Counted from the stretch's first letter, positions 27,035 to 37,725 are shown. The stretch: 64,000 bases of DNA from Nocardia vinacea NBRC 16497 (GCF_000308835.1 NZ_BAGN01000085.1:1-64000); one strand, 5' to 3'. The notes: generated by a model not told the origin, from the sequence alone. Made by a program: numbers and translations.

Positions 27035-27115
27035 GTGAGCGAAGCGAGCGAACCATGAACACAGCGGCTTCCTGCCGAACGACGGAGCCGAGCGTCAGCG
27101 AGGCGGAGTCGTGAG
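26963..27115 (+). repeat. 73-bp perfect tandem duplication at the murF-mraY junction
   Basis: Copies 26963-27035 and 27043-27115 are identical over 73 nt and separated by 7 nt (period 80). Each copy runs from just after a stop codon to a GTGAG start region preceded by GGCGGAG. A diverged third copy lies at 58277-58350 on the minus strand. Confidence 0.95.
27031..27114 (+). CDS. Micro-ORF 2 between murF and mraY (27 residues)
   Basis: GTG at 27031 overlaps the stop of micro-ORF 1, and TGA at 27112-27114 overlaps the mraY GTG at 27111. The peptide begins [15 protein letters not shown] and ends EPSVSEAES, so it equals micro-ORF 1 with an extra SER unit. GGCGGAG lies 4 nt before the GTG. The chain of GTGA junctions murF, micro-ORF 1, micro-ORF 2, mraY copies the overlap style of the real genes around it. 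Confidence 0.4.
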   Translation: MSERSERTMNTAASCRTTEPSVSEAES

Positions 27116-28187
27116 GCAGATTTTGTTCGCGGCTGGTATCGCGCTTGCGGTCTCCATCCTGCTGACGCCGCTGTTGATACGCATTTTCGCGAGGCAGGGC
27201 TTCGGGCAGGAGATCCGGGTCGACGGTCCGGCCAGTCATCAGGCCAAGCGCGGCACCCCGACCATGGGTGGTGTGGCCATCCTGGTCGGCATGTGGGCCG
27301 GCTACCTCGGCTCACATCTGATCGGCATCGGCTACGACGCCGACGGCCCCTCCGCCTCGGGCATTCTGGTGCTCGGGCTGACCACCGCACTCGGTGTGGT
27401 CGGCTTCCTCGACGACTTCATCAAGCTGCGCAAGCAGCGCAATCTCGGTTTGTCGGCCGCGGGCAAGTACATCGGTCAGATCAGCGCCGCGGTCCTGTTC
27501 GGCATCCTCGCCTTGCAGTTCCGCGGCGGCAACGGGTTGACTCCGGCGAGTAAGCATCTGTCCTATGTCCGCGATATCACCACGGTGTCGATGGGCGTGA
27601 TCATCTTCCTGTGCTGGGTCTGTCTGCTGGTCGTGGCCTGGTCGAACGCGGTGAACCTGACCGACGGCCTGGACGGTCTGGCCGCCGGTTCGATGAGCCT
27701 CGTGCTCGGCGCCTACGTGATCATCACGTTCTGGCAGTACCGCAATGCCTGCGCGACGATCCCGGAGGCGGGCTGCTACAACGTGCGCGATCCGCTGGAC
27801 CTTGCGCTGGTCTGCGCTTCGGCTGCCGCCGCATGTGTCGGCTTCCTGTGGTGGAATGCCGCGCCCGCCAAGATCTTCATGGGCGATACCGGTTCGCTGG
27901 CGCTGGGCGGCATGCTCGCCGGCCTGTCCATCACGACCCGCACCGAACTGCTGATGGTCGTGATCGGTGCGCTGTTCGTCGCGGAAACCGCCTCCGTGGT
28001 GCTGCAGGTCGCGGTGTACCGCACAACCCGCAATCGGCTATTCAAGATGGCGCCGTTCCATCATCACTTCGAACTCAGCAAGTGGGCCGAGACTACGGTG
28101 ATCATTCGGTTCTGGCTGTTGGCGGCGATGGCGTCGGCGGTCGGACTCGGCCTGTTCTACAGCGAATATCTCTCAGCGGTCGGGTGA
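27111..28187 (+). CDS. mraY: Phospho-MurNAc-pentapeptide transferase MraY
   Basis: 358-residue multi-span enzyme that moves phospho-MurNAc-pentapeptide onto undecaprenyl phosphate to make lipid I. Diagnostic segments: [11 protein letters not shown] near residue 44, [32 protein letters not shown] with the catalytic aspartates, [14 protein letters not shown], and the histidine motif [11 protein letters not shown]. About ten membrane spans are visible. The start is GTG 27111 with GGAG before it, inside the second repeat copy. The 7-nt gap to murD shows operon continuity. Confidence 0.96.
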   Translation: MRQILFAAGIALAVSILLTPLLIRIFARQGFGQEIRVDGPASHQAKRGTPTMGGVAILVGMWAGYLGSHLIGIGYDADGPSASGILVLGLTTALGVVGFLDDFIKLRKQRNLGLSAAGKYIGQISAAVLFGILALQFRGGNGLTPASKHLSYVRDITTVSMGVIIFLCWVCLLVVAWSNAVNLTDGLDGLAAGSMSLVLGAYVIITFWQYRNACATIPEAGCYNVRDPLDLALVCASAAAACVGFLWWNAAPAKIFMGDTGSLALGGMLAGLSITTRTELLMVVIGALFVAETASVVLQVAVYRTTRNRLFKMAPFHHHFELSKWAETTVIIRFWLLAAMASAVGLGLFYSEYLSAVG

Positions 28188-28194
28188 AGTAGCG

Positions 28195-29682
28195 ATGGTC
28201 GAACATTCTCCGCGGGCCCTGCGAACACCTGGGCCCATGCTCGAATTCCTGCGTGGCCGTGATGTTCTGGTGGCCGGATGGGGTGTCTCGGGTCGCTCGT
28301 TGATCGAACCGCTGCGCGATATCGGCGCGCGTCCGGTGGTCACCGACGGCGGTGCCGCCGCATTGGCCGAAGCGGCCGGGCTCGGTCTGGACATCGCGAC
28401 CTGTACCGAACTGGAAACCGCGGACTGGAGCCGCTTCGCGCTGGTCATCACCAGCCCGGGCTGGCGGCCGGATTCGCCGGTGCTCGCCGCCGCGGTGACC
28501 GAGGGCACCCCGGTCTGGGGCGATGTCGAATTCGCCTGGTGGGTCGATCAGGCCAGGATCTACGGTCCGGTCCGCAAATGGCTGGTGGTGACCGGTACCA
28601 ACGGCAAGACCACCACCACCTCGATGGTGCATTCGATTCTGCGCGCGGCCGGTATCGCCAGTGTCGCCTGCGGCAATATCGGACTGCCGATCCTGGATGC
28701 GCTGCGCCGCAATCCCGGTCCGCAGGTGCTGGCGGTCGAGCTGTCCTCGTTCCAATTGCATTGGGCGCCTTCGGTGCGGCCCGAGGCCGGTGTGGTGCTG
28801 AATGTGGCTGAGGATCACCTCGATTGGCACGGCGGCCTCGATGCCTACGCCGCCGCCAAGTCCAGGGCGCTCTACGGCCGCGTCGGTGTGGTCGGTCTCG
28901 ACGATCCGGTGGCCGCCTCGCTGGCCCGGCGCAGTAAGGCGCGCCGGACGGTCGGGTTCCGGATCGGCGTACCCGCCGACGGCGAACTCGGTGTCGTGGA
29001 CGGCAAACTGCTCGACCGCGCCTTCACCAAGGCCGCCATCCTGGCCGAGGTCGGCGATATCAGCCCCAAGGGACCCGCCGGTGTCGCCGACGCACTCGCC
29101 GCCGCCGCGCTGACCAGGGCCATCGATGTGGCACCGCAATTCGTGCGGGAAGGTCTCATCGAGCACAAGGTCGGTCCGCACCGGTCCGCCTTCGTGCGCG
29201 AGGTGGCCGGTGTCGAATTCATCGATGACTCCAAGGCCACCAACCCGCATGCCGCCCGCTCATCGATTCTCGGTCACCCGCAGGTGGTCTGGATCGCGGG
29301 TGGGCAGCTGAAGGGCGCGTCGGTCGAGGATCTGGTCGAGGAGATCGCCGATCGCCTCGTCGCCGCCGTGCTGATCGGGGCCGACGCGCCGGTGATCGCG
29401 GCCGCATTGGCGCGACACGCGCCCGAGGTCCCGGTTGTCGAGGTGCGCGCGGGAGACCATGCAGGAATGGGTGACGCTGGGATAGATGGGGCTGCGAGCG
29501 CCGACGCCGTGATGGTGCAGGCCGTGCGCGCCGCGGCCGGGCTCGCCCGTCCCGGGGACGCCGTACTGCTGGCTCCGGCCGCGGCCTCCTTGGATATGTT
29601 CGCCGACTACACCCACCGCGGGCGCAGTTTCGCCGCGGCGGTGGCCGCGCTGGAAGACGGTGACATCGGGCGGCATCTATGA
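28195..29682 (+). CDS. murD: UDP-MurNAc-L-alanine:D-glutamate ligase MurD
   Basis: 495-residue Mur ligase adding D-glutamate to UDP-MurNAc-L-Ala. Residues 17-40 (RGRDVLVAGWGVSGRSLI) form the UDP-binding Rossmann-like fold. The ATP loop is GTNGKTTT near 134, with NVAEDHLDWHGG further on and DDSKATNPHAA near 345. Near the end a short extra loop (HAGMGDAGIDGAASAD) interrupts the C-terminal domain, a little longer than usual. The stop overlaps the ftsW ATG by 4 nt. Confidence 0.96.
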   Translation: MVEHSPRALRTPGPMLEFLRGRDVLVAGWGVSGRSLIEPLRDIGARPVVTDGGAAALAEAAGLGLDIATCTELETADWSRFALVITSPGWRPDSPVLAAAVTEGTPVWGDVEFAWWVDQARIYGPVRKWLVVTGTNGKTTTTSMVHSILRAAGIASVACGNIGLPILDALRRNPGPQVLAVELSSFQLHWAPSVRPEAGVVLNVAEDHLDWHGGLDAYAAAKSRALYGRVGVVGLDDPVAASLARRSKARRTVGFRIGVPADGELGVVDGKLLDRAFTKAAILAEVGDISPKGPAGVADALAAAALTRAIDVAPQFVREGLIEHKVGPHRSAFVREVAGVEFIDDSKATNPHAARSSILGHPQVVWIAGGQLKGASVEDLVEEIADRLVAAVLIGADAPVIAAALARHAPEVPVVEVRAGDHAGMGDAGIDGAASADAVMVQAVRAAAGLARPGDAVLLAPAAASLDMFADYTHRGRSFAAAVAALEDGDIGRHL

Positions 29683-31157
29683 CCGAGACGACCCGGCGGA
29701 ATCGGCTGGCGGCCACCAAATTCGGCGCCTGGCTGGCGCGCCCGCTCGCGTCGTTCCATCTCGTTGTCACGATCGCGACACTGCTGACGGTGCTCGGTCT
29801 GGTCATGGTGTTGTCGGCGTCGAGCGTCGAGGCGTATGTCGACGGCGGGTCGGCGTATTCGCTGTTCATCCAGCAGGCCATGTTCGCCGCGATCGGCGCG
29901 GTGCTGTTCTATCTGGCACTGCGGATTTCGTTGCGCCGACTGCGGCAATGGTCGTTTCCGCTGTTCGCGATCTCGGTGCTGGCGCTGTTGCTGGTGCTGA
30001 TTCCCGGCATCGGCTCCGAGGTGCAGGGTGCGCGGCGCTGGTTCTTCCTCGGGCCGATCTCGGTGCAGCCATCGGAGATCGTGAAGGTGACGCTGGTGGT
30101 GTGGGGTGCGCATCTGCTCGCCTCGCGCCGCTCGGAACAGGCCGGCTTGAAGGACATTCTGGTGCCGCTGGTGCCTGCCGGTCTGCTGGTGTGTCTGCTC
30201 GTCGTGCTGGAGCCGAATCTGTCGACCACCATCGCGCTGGGCATCGTGCTCGCCGCACTGCTGTGGTTCGGCGGGTTGCCGGTGCGGCTGTTCGTCACCA
30301 TCGCGATTTCGGGCATGATCGCCGCGGGCATACTCGCGCTGTCGGCTGGTTATCGCTCGGACCGGATGCGCGCCTTCTTCAATCCGGGCGACGATCCGCA
30401 GGGCATCAATTACCAAGCGCGCCAGGCGCTGTACTCGCTTGCCGACGGCGGGATCTGGGGGCGCGGCCTCGGCCAGAGCCGCGCCAAGTGGCAGTACCTG
30501 CCGAACGCGCACAACGACTTCATCTTCGCCATCATCGGCGAGGAACTCGGATTCCTCGGCTGCGCACTGGTTCTGGGCCTGTTCGCACTGTTCGTCTACA
30601 CCGGCCTGCGCATCGCGAGCCGTTCGGTCGATCCTTTCCTGCGGCTGCTCACCGCGACCGCGACGACCTGGATCACCGGCCAGGCGCTGATCAACATCGG
30701 CTACGTGGTCAACCTGCTCCCGGTGACCGGTCTGCAGCTGCCGCTGGTTTCGGCGGGCGGTTCGTCGCTGGCGATCACCCTGTTCATGTTCGGCATCATC
30801 GCCAATGCGGCCAGGCATGAGCCCGAGGCCATTTCGGCGCTGCAGGCCGGACAGGACGGCAGATTCAGCCGACTGCTGCGACTGCCCAAGCCGGAGGTGT
30901 ACTCACCGGCGAAGGCGGATGCGGCACGTGCGCGCTCGGCCGCGGCCAAGGCCAAGGCGGCCGAACAGCGGGCACGTGCCGAACGGGCCAAGGCCGACCG
31001 CGCGCGGGCCGCACTGCCGCAGGGGCGGCGCGGCCAGTCCGAATCCGGTCGGCGGCGCGTGCCCGAGAGCCGAGGAACGAGTTCGCTGCGGGCGACCAGG
31101 GCATGGGAGCCGAGCTATCCGATAAACCATGCGAGAGATCGGGGAAGATCCAGGTGA
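29679..31157 (+). CDS. ftsW: Septal SEDS glycosyltransferase FtsW
   Basis: 492-residue SEDS protein with about ten membrane spans, partner of FtsI in septal peptidoglycan synthesis. Family marks: [36 protein letters not shown] (with the conserved PSE), [36 protein letters not shown] and the final [10 protein letters not shown]. After residue 390 comes a long cytoplasmic tail very rich in Ala, Arg and Lys ([20 protein letters not shown]), probably coiled-coil and typical of mycolata. ATG 29679 overlaps murD; its TGA overlaps the murG GTG. Confidence 0.95.
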   Translation: MTETTRRNRLAATKFGAWLARPLASFHLVVTIATLLTVLGLVMVLSASSVEAYVDGGSAYSLFIQQAMFAAIGAVLFYLALRISLRRLRQWSFPLFAISVLALLLVLIPGIGSEVQGARRWFFLGPISVQPSEIVKVTLVVWGAHLLASRRSEQAGLKDILVPLVPAGLLVCLLVVLEPNLSTTIALGIVLAALLWFGGLPVRLFVTIAISGMIAAGILALSAGYRSDRMRAFFNPGDDPQGINYQARQALYSLADGGIWGRGLGQSRAKWQYLPNAHNDFIFAIIGEELGFLGCALVLGLFALFVYTGLRIASRSVDPFLRLLTATATTWITGQALINIGYVVNLLPVTGLQLPLVSAGGSSLAITLFMFGIIANAARHEPEAISALQAGQDGRFSRLLRLPKPEVYSPAKADAARARSAAAKAKAAEQRARAERAKADRARAALPQGRRGQSESGRRRVPESRGTSSLRATRAWEPSYPINHARDRGRSR

Positions 31158-32281
31158 GTGCGGAGCGACCCCGCAAACCACTGTCGGTGATCGTCGCGGG
31201 CGGTGGTACCGCGGGACATATCGAGCCCGCGCTGGCCGTCGCCGACGCGCTGCGACGACTCGACGATTCGATCCGGGTCACCGCACTCGGCACCGAACGC
31301 GGACTCGAGACCAAACTGGTGCCCGAGCGCGGCTATCCGCTGGAGTTGATCCCGCCGGTGCCGTTGCCGCGCAAGCCGAGCGCGGATCTGCTGCGGCTGC
31401 CCGGTCGTGTCCGCGCCTCGGTGGCCAAGACCAGGGCGGTCATCGATGCGGTCGAGGCCGATGTGATCGTCGGCTTCGGCGGCTATGTCGCACTGCCCGC
31501 CTATCTCGCCGCGGGCCGTGGCTTGTTCGGCCGCAGGCGCGCGGTGCCGGTGGTGGTGCACGAGGCGAATGCCAAGGCAGGTATCGCCAATAAGGTCGGT
31601 GCCAGGCGCGCGGCCAGAGTGCTTGCCGCCGTCCCCGGTTCGGGTCTGGCCAAGGCCGAGGTCATCGGCATTCCGGTGCGCGGGTCCATCACCTCGCTGG
31701 ATCGGGCCGCATTGCAGGCCGAGGCCCGTGCTCATTTCGGCCTGCCCGCCGAGGGACCGGTCCTGCTCGTCTTCGGTGGCTCGCAGGGTGCGGTCTCGTT
31801 GAACAAGGCGATATCCGGCGCGGCGCCACAGCTGGCCGCGGCGGGCGTCTCGGTGCTGCACGCGCACGGCCCCAAGAACACCCTCGAGGTCGCGGAATCG
31901 GATGAGGGTGGGGCGCGGTATATCGCGGTGCCGTATCTTTCCCGAATGGACCTGGCCTATGCCGCCGCCGACGCGGTCGTCTGCCGCTCCGGCGCGATGA
32001 CCGTCGCCGAGGTGTCGGCGGTCGGTCTGCCCGCGTTCTATGTACCGCTGCCGCACGGCAACGGTGAGCAGGAACTCAATGCCAGGCCGATCGTCCGCCA
32101 GGGAGGTGGCAGAATCGTCCCCGATGCCGAGCTGACCCCGAAATATGTGATCGACGAGGTGATACCGCTGCTGACCGACCACACACGGCTGATCGAAATG
32201 AGCCTGTCCGCCGCAGGCGCCGGACACCGCGACGCCGCCGACGAGCTGGCGCGCATTGTCGTCGAGGTGAGCGGCCGGTGA
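31154..32281 (+). CDS. murG: Lipid II synthase MurG (GT28 N-acetylglucosaminyltransferase)
   Basis: 375-residue peripheral membrane enzyme that transfers GlcNAc to lipid I. The first glycine loop is [20 protein letters not shown] near residue 12. [14 protein letters not shown] and [12 protein letters not shown] follow, then the second loop [16 protein letters not shown], and the UDP-GlcNAc site [18 protein letters not shown] with [13 protein letters not shown]. The GTG at 31154 overlaps the ftsW stop (GTGA) and has GGGGAAG before it; an earlier ATG (31103) would lie inside ftsW. Confidence 0.95.
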   Translation: MSAERPRKPLSVIVAGGGTAGHIEPALAVADALRRLDDSIRVTALGTERGLETKLVPERGYPLELIPPVPLPRKPSADLLRLPGRVRASVAKTRAVIDAVEADVIVGFGGYVALPAYLAAGRGLFGRRRAVPVVVHEANAKAGIANKVGARRAARVLAAVPGSGLAKAEVIGIPVRGSITSLDRAALQAEARAHFGLPAEGPVLLVFGGSQGAVSLNKAISGAAPQLAAAGVSVLHAHGPKNTLEVAESDEGGARYIAVPYLSRMDLAYAAADAVVCRSGAMTVAEVSAVGLPAFYVPLPHGNGEQELNARPIVRQGGGRIVPDAELTPKYVIDEVIPLLTDHTRLIEMSLSAAGAGHRDAADELARIVVEVSGR

Positions 32282-33813
32282 CCACGGGAGCCGATGCCAC
32301 CGAATCCGGGGCGGTCGAATCCGGCGCCGACGAGGCGCGCTCGGCCCTGCCGCCCGAATTGGCGCGTGTGCATATGGTCGGGATCGGAGGGGCGGGCATG
32401 TCCGGCATCGCCCGCATCCTGCTCTCGCGCGGTGGCTCGGTCTCCGGCTCGGATGCCAAGGAGAGTCGCGGTGTGCTCGCGTTGCGGGCCCGGGGCGCGC
32501 AGGTGCGCATCGGTCACGATGCCAGCGCCCTCGATCTGCTGCCAGGCGGCCCGACCGCTGTGGTCACCACCTATGCGGCCATACCGAAGACCAATCCCGA
32601 ACTGGTCGAGGCGAATCGGCGCGATATTCCGGTGCTGTTGCGACCCGCCGTGCTCGCCTCGCTGATGCAGGGACATCGCACGCTGCTGGTCTCGGGCACG
32701 CACGGCAAGACCTCGACCACCTCCATGCTGATCGTGTCGTTGCAGCACTGCGGATTCGATCCGTCCTTCGCGGTCGGCGGTGAACTCAACGAGGCGGGCA
32801 CCAATGCCCACCACGGCACCGGCGAGATCTTCGTCGCCGAGGCCGACGAGAGCGACGGCTCGCTGCTGCAATACGACCCGGATGTCGCCGTGGTCACCAA
32901 TATCGAATCCGATCACCTGGACTTCTTCGGTTCCGATGAGGCCTATGTCCAGGTCTTCGACGATTTCGCCGACCGTCTCGGCCCCGGTGGGCTGCTGGTG
33001 GTGTGTCTGGACGATCTCGGTTCGCGGGGTCTGGCCGAGCGGGTCGGTGCGCGATTGGCGGAGAAGAACGTTCGGGTGCTCGGCTACGGGTCGGGCGACC
33101 TGTCCGACGCGCCGGTGCCAGTGGGTGTGCGGCTGCACAGTTGGGAGCCGCGCGATGTCGGCGGGCTGGCCCAGTTCCAGCTCGCCGATGAGGCCGCGCC
33201 GCGCACCCTGCGACTCGCGGTGCCCGGCCGGCATATGGCGCTCAACGCGCTGGCCGCGCTGCTCGCCGCACGAGCCGCCGGTGCGGATGTGGACGAAATC
33301 ATCCAGGGGCTGGAGGGTTTCGGCGGTGTGCATCGCCGGTTCCAGTTCGTGGGCCGGGAAAACGGGGTGCGCGTCTTCGACGATTACGCCCACCACCCGA
33401 CCGAGGTGCGCGCGGTACTCGGCGCGGCCGTGGAGCTGGTGCAGCAGGAGGCTCGCGACGGTGCGCGCTCCCGACAGGGCCGGGTCATCGTGGTGTTCCA
33501 ACCGCACCTCTACAGCCGCACCGCCACCTTCGCCCAGGATTTCGGCGCGGCGTTGAGCCTTGCCGACGAGGTCGTCGTGCTCGATGTCTACGGTGCGCGG
33601 GAGAAGCCGCTGCCCGGCGTCAACGGCGCACTCGTCGCACAAGCCGTCACGAAACCCGTGCACTACCAGCCGGATATGTCGCGGGTCGGTCGTCAGGTCG
33701 CGGGTCTGGCACTGCCCGGCGATGTGGTGATCACCATGGGTGCGGGCGATGTGACGATGCTCGGCAGCCAGATTCTCGATGGGCTGCGAGCTCGTCCGCA
33801 ATACGGGCGGTGA
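32278..33813 (+). CDS. murC: UDP-MurNAc:L-alanine ligase MurC
   Basis: 511-residue Mur ligase performing the first amino-acid addition. After a short acidic start come [20 protein letters not shown] (Rossmann-like UDP site), the ATP loop GTHGKTST near 140, [37 protein letters not shown] and [12 protein letters not shown]. The GTG at 32278 overlaps the murG stop (GTGA). The ftsQ ATG follows 6 nt after the stop. Confidence 0.96.
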   Translation: MTTGADATESGAVESGADEARSALPPELARVHMVGIGGAGMSGIARILLSRGGSVSGSDAKESRGVLALRARGAQVRIGHDASALDLLPGGPTAVVTTYAAIPKTNPELVEANRRDIPVLLRPAVLASLMQGHRTLLVSGTHGKTSTTSMLIVSLQHCGFDPSFAVGGELNEAGTNAHHGTGEIFVAEADESDGSLLQYDPDVAVVTNIESDHLDFFGSDEAYVQVFDDFADRLGPGGLLVVCLDDLGSRGLAERVGARLAEKNVRVLGYGSGDLSDAPVPVGVRLHSWEPRDVGGLAQFQLADEAAPRTLRLAVPGRHMALNALAALLAARAAGADVDEIIQGLEGFGGVHRRFQFVGRENGVRVFDDYAHHPTEVRAVLGAAVELVQQEARDGARSRQGRVIVVFQPHLYSRTATFAQDFGAALSLADEVVVLDVYGAREKPLPGVNGALVAQAVTKPVHYQPDMSRVGRQVAGLALPGDVVITMGAGDVTMLGSQILDGLRARPQYGR

Positions 33814-33819
33814 CCCGCG

Positions 33820-34512
33820 ATGCGAACCGCGGGTGACTGGTTCGACCGGGCACACCGGGGTCGCCTGCGCCTGTGGAGTTTGCTCGGCGTGTGCGTCCTT
33901 ACCGTGGTCGTTGTACTGGCCTGGTTCACCCCGGTGCTCTCGGCGAGCACGGTCGAGATCGACGGTTTGGTCGCGGTGCCCGAGGAGCAGGTGCGCGACA
34001 AACTCGAGATCCCGTCCGGCCGCTCGATGTTGCGCATCGACACCGATGCGATGGCCAGGCGGGTGGCCGGCATTCCGAAAGTCCGCACTGCACGGGTGCA
34101 ACGCGTATTTCCGTCCACCGTCAAGGTGACGGTGGTGGAGCGCACGCCAGTACTGTTCTGGGACAGTCCGCAAGGCGCGCATCTGCTTGATGCGGAGGGT
34201 GTGGAGTTCGCGATCGAAGAGGCCCCCATCGGCGTTCCGAAGCTCACCACCGAACATCCCAGCGGCGACGATCCGGTCACCCGGGCCGCGGCCTCGGTTC
34301 TGTCGATACTGCCCGCGGCGCTGGTCGTGCAAGTGGACGAGGTTGTCGCGCGGTCGATTTCGGATATTTCGCTGAACCTGCGCGACGGCCGCACGGTAGT
34401 GTGGGGAGGAACTAACGACGCGGAACGCAAGGCGGCCGTGGTGATGCCGCTGTTGACCCGCGATGGAACGGTGTTCGATGTTTCGAGTCCGAATCTGGTC
34501 ACGGTAAAGTGA
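33820..34512 (+). CDS. ftsQ: Cell division protein FtsQ
   Basis: 230-residue single-span divisome protein. The order is a short basic cytoplasmic part, a membrane span near 25-43 (LWSLLGVCVLTVVVVLAWFT), the POTRA domain (ASTVEIDGLVAVPEEQVRDK through VQRVFPSTVKVTVVERTPVL) and the FtsQ beta domain. It links FtsZ-ring proteins to FtsL, FtsW and FtsI. No strong ribosome site precedes the ATG; coupling to murC 6 nt upstream probably suffices. A GTG overlapping the murC stop is in another frame. Confidence 0.93.
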   Translation: MRTAGDWFDRAHRGRLRLWSLLGVCVLTVVVVLAWFTPVLSASTVEIDGLVAVPEEQVRDKLEIPSGRSMLRIDTDAMARRVAGIPKVRTARVQRVFPSTVKVTVVERTPVLFWDSPQGAHLLDAEGVEFAIEEAPIGVPKLTTEHPSGDDPVTRAAASVLSILPAALVVQVDEVVARSISDISLNLRDGRTVVWGGTNDAERKAAVVMPLLTRDGTVFDVSSPNLVTVK

Positions 34513-34833
34513 TCGATACCCATTGTGCCCAGGGGTTTTTCGATGGAACTGTGACCGCAGTGGGAACAGCCCAGCGAGACCGGGGGTTCGGGGGCAACCG
34601 TTCACGATACGACGTGTTGCGCGGCGAGACGAGAGGGATCGCAAGATTCTGTCAGTCGTTTCGGCGCGCCTGCGCGCCTATCGCGGCGGCTGCGAATAGC
34701 GTTCCGCAGCAGTCGGATACTTGACATAACGCTAACCCTGTGGTTGAGGTTTAGAGTTTGCCCGGACCAGCCACAGGCCGAATGTCGAGAATTCGAAAAC
34801 GACAGACTTTAGATCGAAGGAAGGCGAGAGCCC
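34513..34833 (+). promoter_or_regulatory. ftsQ-ftsZ intergenic region, probable ftsZ promoter(s)
   Basis: 321 nt without a gene. The most promoter-like element is TTGACA at 34721-34726, followed by AT-rich sequence (TAACGCTAACC, then TTTAGAGTTT near 34750). No -10 sits at ideal spacing, so exact promoters stay open. AACC-CTGT-GGTT (about 34735-34746) is a small inverted repeat. The ribosome site GGAAGG is about 8-15 nt before the ftsZ ATG. ftsZ commonly has its own promoters here. Confidence 0.45.
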
Positions 34834-36072
34834 ATGACGCCCCCGCACAACTACCTTGCTGTGATCAAGGTCGTCGGTATCGGCGGCGGCGGCGTGAATG
34901 CCGTCAACCGGATGATCGAACAGGGACTCAAGGGAGTCGAGTTCATCGCGGTCAACACCGACGCGCAGGCGCTGCTGATGAGCGATGCCGACGTCAAACT
35001 CGACGTCGGCCGTGAGCTCACGCGCGGTCTCGGCGCCGGTGCCGACCCGGAGGTCGGTCGCAAGGCTGCCGAGGATCACAAGGACGAGATCGAAGAGGTG
35101 CTCAAGGGCGCCGACATGGTCTTCGTCACCGCGGGTGAGGGCGGCGGCACCGGTACCGGTGGTGCGCCTGTCGTCGCGAGCATCGCGCGCAAACTCGGCG
35201 CGCTCACCATCGGTGTGGTCACCAGGCCGTTCTCCTTCGAGGGCAAGCGCCGTGGCAACCAGGCCGAGGTGGGCATCAACCTGCTGCGCGAATCCTGCGA
35301 CACGCTCATCGTCATTCCGAACGATCGGCTGTTGCAGCTCGGCGATGCGGCGGTCAGTCTGATGGACGCCTTCCGCTCCGCCGATGAGGTACTGCTCAAC
35401 GGTGTGCAGGGCATTACCGACCTGATCACCACCCCGGGTCTGATCAACGTCGACTTCGCCGACGTGAAGAGCGTGATGTCCGGCGCGGGAAGCGCTTTGA
35501 TGGGTATCGGCTCGGCGCGCGGCGAGGGTCGTTCGGTCAAGGCCGCTGAATCGGCCATCAATTCGCCACTGCTCGAGGCATCGATGGATGGTGCGCACGG
35601 CGTACTGCTCTCGATCGCGGGTGGTTCGGATCTGGGCCTGTTCGAGATCAACGAGGCGGCCTCGCTGGTGCAGGAGGCCGCGCATATCGAGGCGAATATC
35701 ATCTTCGGTACCGTCATCGACGATTCGCTCGGCGATGAGGTTCGCGTCACGGTGATCGCGGCCGGTTTCGACGGCGGCGGTCCGGCCAGGCGTACCTTCG
35801 AGGCGGGCCGCGGCGCGATCGGTTCGGGCCGGGCCGGTGAGATCGGCCAGACCAGCCGGACCAGTGAGATCGCCGCCGCCTCGCGTTCCGAAACCACCTC
35901 CGCCGCAGGTCAAACCAGCTCCACTCGGGGTGCGGTGCCCAGCTACCGGGACTCCGAGCGGGCGCGCACGCTGGCCGAGCCGACGGCAACGCACAATACG
36001 CGCTCGCATATCGAGCCGCCGGATTCCGATGACGACGACGATGTCGACGTGCCCTCGTTCATGCGCCGGTAG
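34834..36072 (+). CDS. ftsZ: Cell division GTPase FtsZ
   Basis: 412-residue tubulin-like GTPase that forms the division ring. It begins [20 protein letters not shown]. The GTP signature GGGTGTG is at about 103-109, and the T7 loop is [20 protein letters not shown]. After the globular core (to about 315) comes a Ser/Thr/Arg-rich variable linker, then the conserved C-terminal peptide [10 protein letters not shown] that binds SepF and FtsW in mycolata. It stands alone between two intergenic gaps and is probably transcribed from its own promoter as well as by read-through. Confidence 0.97.
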   Translation: MTPPHNYLAVIKVVGIGGGGVNAVNRMIEQGLKGVEFIAVNTDAQALLMSDADVKLDVGRELTRGLGAGADPEVGRKAAEDHKDEIEEVLKGADMVFVTAGEGGGTGTGGAPVVASIARKLGALTIGVVTRPFSFEGKRRGNQAEVGINLLRESCDTLIVIPNDRLLQLGDAAVSLMDAFRSADEVLLNGVQGITDLITTPGLINVDFADVKSVMSGAGSALMGIGSARGEGRSVKAAESAINSPLLEASMDGAHGVLLSIAGGSDLGLFEINEAASLVQEAAHIEANIIFGTVIDDSLGDEVRVTVIAAGFDGGGPARRTFEAGRGAIGSGRAGEIGQTSRTSEIAAASRSETTSAAGQTSSTRGAVPSYRDSERARTLAEPTATHNTRSHIEPPDSDDDDDVDVPSFMRR

Positions 36073-36145
36073 GTCATAAGCAAATCGCAAGGCCGGACTG
36101 GCACACTGGGCGGTATGCCCAAGCAACAACTGATCTCGTACGTAC

Positions 36146-36979
36146 ATGGGTAACTCGTCGGGGACGCCCAGCACTCGGCCAGGCACACGGCCGTCTGCCC
36201 GCGACGGCGCCGTTGACACGCTCGACGACCGGCGAAAGTTCCGGGGAGGCGGGGGAGCAGCGCCGACATCAACCGTTCGACGAGTGACGACCACCAGAGC
36301 GGGCGGTTTCTCGGCGCCGCCATACGATTCGTTCAATCTCGGGGATCATGTGGGGGACGACCCGGCGGCCGTTCAGCGGAACCGGGACCGGCTGGCCGAG
36401 GGTATCGGCCTGACACCGGATCGGCTCGTGTGGATGGAGCAGATCCACGGGCGCAATGTCGAAATCATCGATGGGCCACGGGACGCGCCGGTGCCCGCCA
36501 CCGACGCACTGGTGACAACCGTGCCTGGGCTGGCACTGGTGGTGCTCACCGCGGACTGCGTACCGATCCTGCTATCCGATGACGAAGCAGGTGTGATCGC
36601 GGCCGTGCACGCCGGGCGCATCGGTGCGCGCATCGGTATCGTGCCGCGGGTATTGGACGCAATGGTTTCGGCCGGCGCTCGGATCGAGCGGATCGGAGCC
36701 TTTCTGGGTCCGGCCGCATCGGGTCGTCAATACGAGGTGCCCGCCGCGATGCGCGCCGATGTCGAGGCGCATCTGCCCGGCAGTGCGACAACCACCGTGC
36801 GCGGCACACCTGGACTCGACCTGCGCGCCGGAATCAGCAGGCAGCTCACCGAAGCCGGAATCGGCGGGGTGGCCCTCGATCCACGCTGCACGATCGAGGA
36901 CAAGACGCTGTTCAGTCATCGCCGCGGCGCACCGACCGGGCGCATGGCCGGTGTCATCTGGATGCAGGCGGACGCATGA
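36146..36979 (+). CDS. pgeF: Peptidoglycan editing factor PgeF (YlmD/laccase-domain protein)
   Basis: 277-residue protein of the purine-nucleoside phosphorylase/multicopper-oxidase-like domain family (PgeF, YfiH). The metal ligands are visible: His in WMEQIHGRNVEII, Cys in LTADCVPILL and His in IAAVHAGRIGARIG. It begins with about 45 poorly conserved residues before VRRVTTTRAGGFSAPPYDSF, so a later start is possible. It lies between ftsZ and the YggS gene, as in other mycolata. Known relatives remove wrongly incorporated L-Ser from UDP-MurNAc or act on purine nucleosides. Confidence 0.88.
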   Translation: MGNSSGTPSTRPGTRPSARDGAVDTLDDRRKFRGGGGAAPTSTVRRVTTTRAGGFSAPPYDSFNLGDHVGDDPAAVQRNRDRLAEGIGLTPDRLVWMEQIHGRNVEIIDGPRDAPVPATDALVTTVPGLALVVLTADCVPILLSDDEAGVIAAVHAGRIGARIGIVPRVLDAMVSAGARIERIGAFLGPAASGRQYEVPAAMRADVEAHLPGSATTTVRGTPGLDLRAGISRQLTEAGIGGVALDPRCTIEDKTLFSHRRGAPTGRMAGVIWMQADA

Positions 36980-37725
36980 GTACGGAATCCATTGCGGCCG
37001 ATGCCATGGACGGCCGGACCGCCGAACTCGCGGCGAATCTCGCCGATCTGAACAAGCGAATCGGCGCGGCTTGTCATGCGGCCGGACGTGATCCGGACTC
37101 GGTGCGGCTGCTGCCCGTGACGAAGTTCTTCCCGGCCACCGATATCGCCATCCTGCATCGCTTGGGTTGCAGGGAATTCGGCGAGTCCAGGGAGCAGGAG
37201 GCCACCGCGAAGGTCGCCGAACTGGCCGACCTCGCGGATGTGCGCTGGCACATGGTCGGTCGGCTGCAGCGCAACAAGGCTCGGATCGTCGCGCGCTGGG
37301 CACATACGGTGCACTCGGTCGACAGCGAACGCCTGGCAACGGCCCTTGACACCGCGGCGCGGGCCGCCTTGGACGCGGGAGAGCGCGGCGAACCGGTTCG
37401 CGTCTTGATGCAGGTGAGCCTGGACGAGGATCCGGGTCGCGGTGGTGTCGCTCCGGAAGATCTTGCGGCACTGGCCGATCGGGTGGCCACCGCGCCGGGA
37501 CTGCAGCTCGCGGGCTTGATGGCGATTCCCCCGCTCGACGCCGTGCCCGACGATGCTTTTGCACGCCTTGCACATTTGCACTCGCTGGTACGCGCGGACC
37601 ATCCGGAAGCGACCGAACTCTCCGCGGGCATGTCGAGTGATCTGGAATCGGCGATCGAACACGGTTCTACCTGTGTGCGTGTCGGTACCGCCTTGATGGG
37701 CGCTCGACCGATAACCTCGGCGTAG
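36976..37725 (+). CDS. YggS-family pyridoxal phosphate homeostasis protein
   Basis: 249-residue PLP-binding single-domain protein of the alanine-racemase-like TIM-barrel fold. The PLP lysine is in LLPVTKFFPATDIAILHRLG. Other marks are FGESREQEATAKV, WHMVGRLQRNKARIV, QVSLDEDPGRGGV and the C-terminal SAGMSSDLESAIEHGSTCVRVGTALMG. The family buffers free PLP and affects amino-acid pools. ATG 36976 overlaps the pgeF stop by 4 nt. Confidence 0.94.
   Translation: MSTESIAADAMDGRTAELAANLADLNKRIGAACHAAGRDPDSVRLLPVTKFFPATDIAILHRLGCREFGESREQEATAKVAELADLADVRWHMVGRLQRNKARIVARWAHTVHSVDSERLATALDTAARAALDAGERGEPVRVLMQVSLDEDPGRGGVAPEDLAALADRVATAPGLQLAGLMAIPPLDAVPDDAFARLAHLHSLVRADHPEATELSAGMSSDLESAIEHGSTCVRVGTALMGARPITSA

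Noticed and set aside
32038..34644. An 868-codon minus-strand frame opposite murG, murC and ftsQ
   Set aside because: Composition is a reverse image of the sense genes, with no recognisable motif.
36373..36633. Small antisense genes within pgeF and neighbouring genes
   Set aside because: No ribosome sites, no motif; explained by GC-rich shadow frames.
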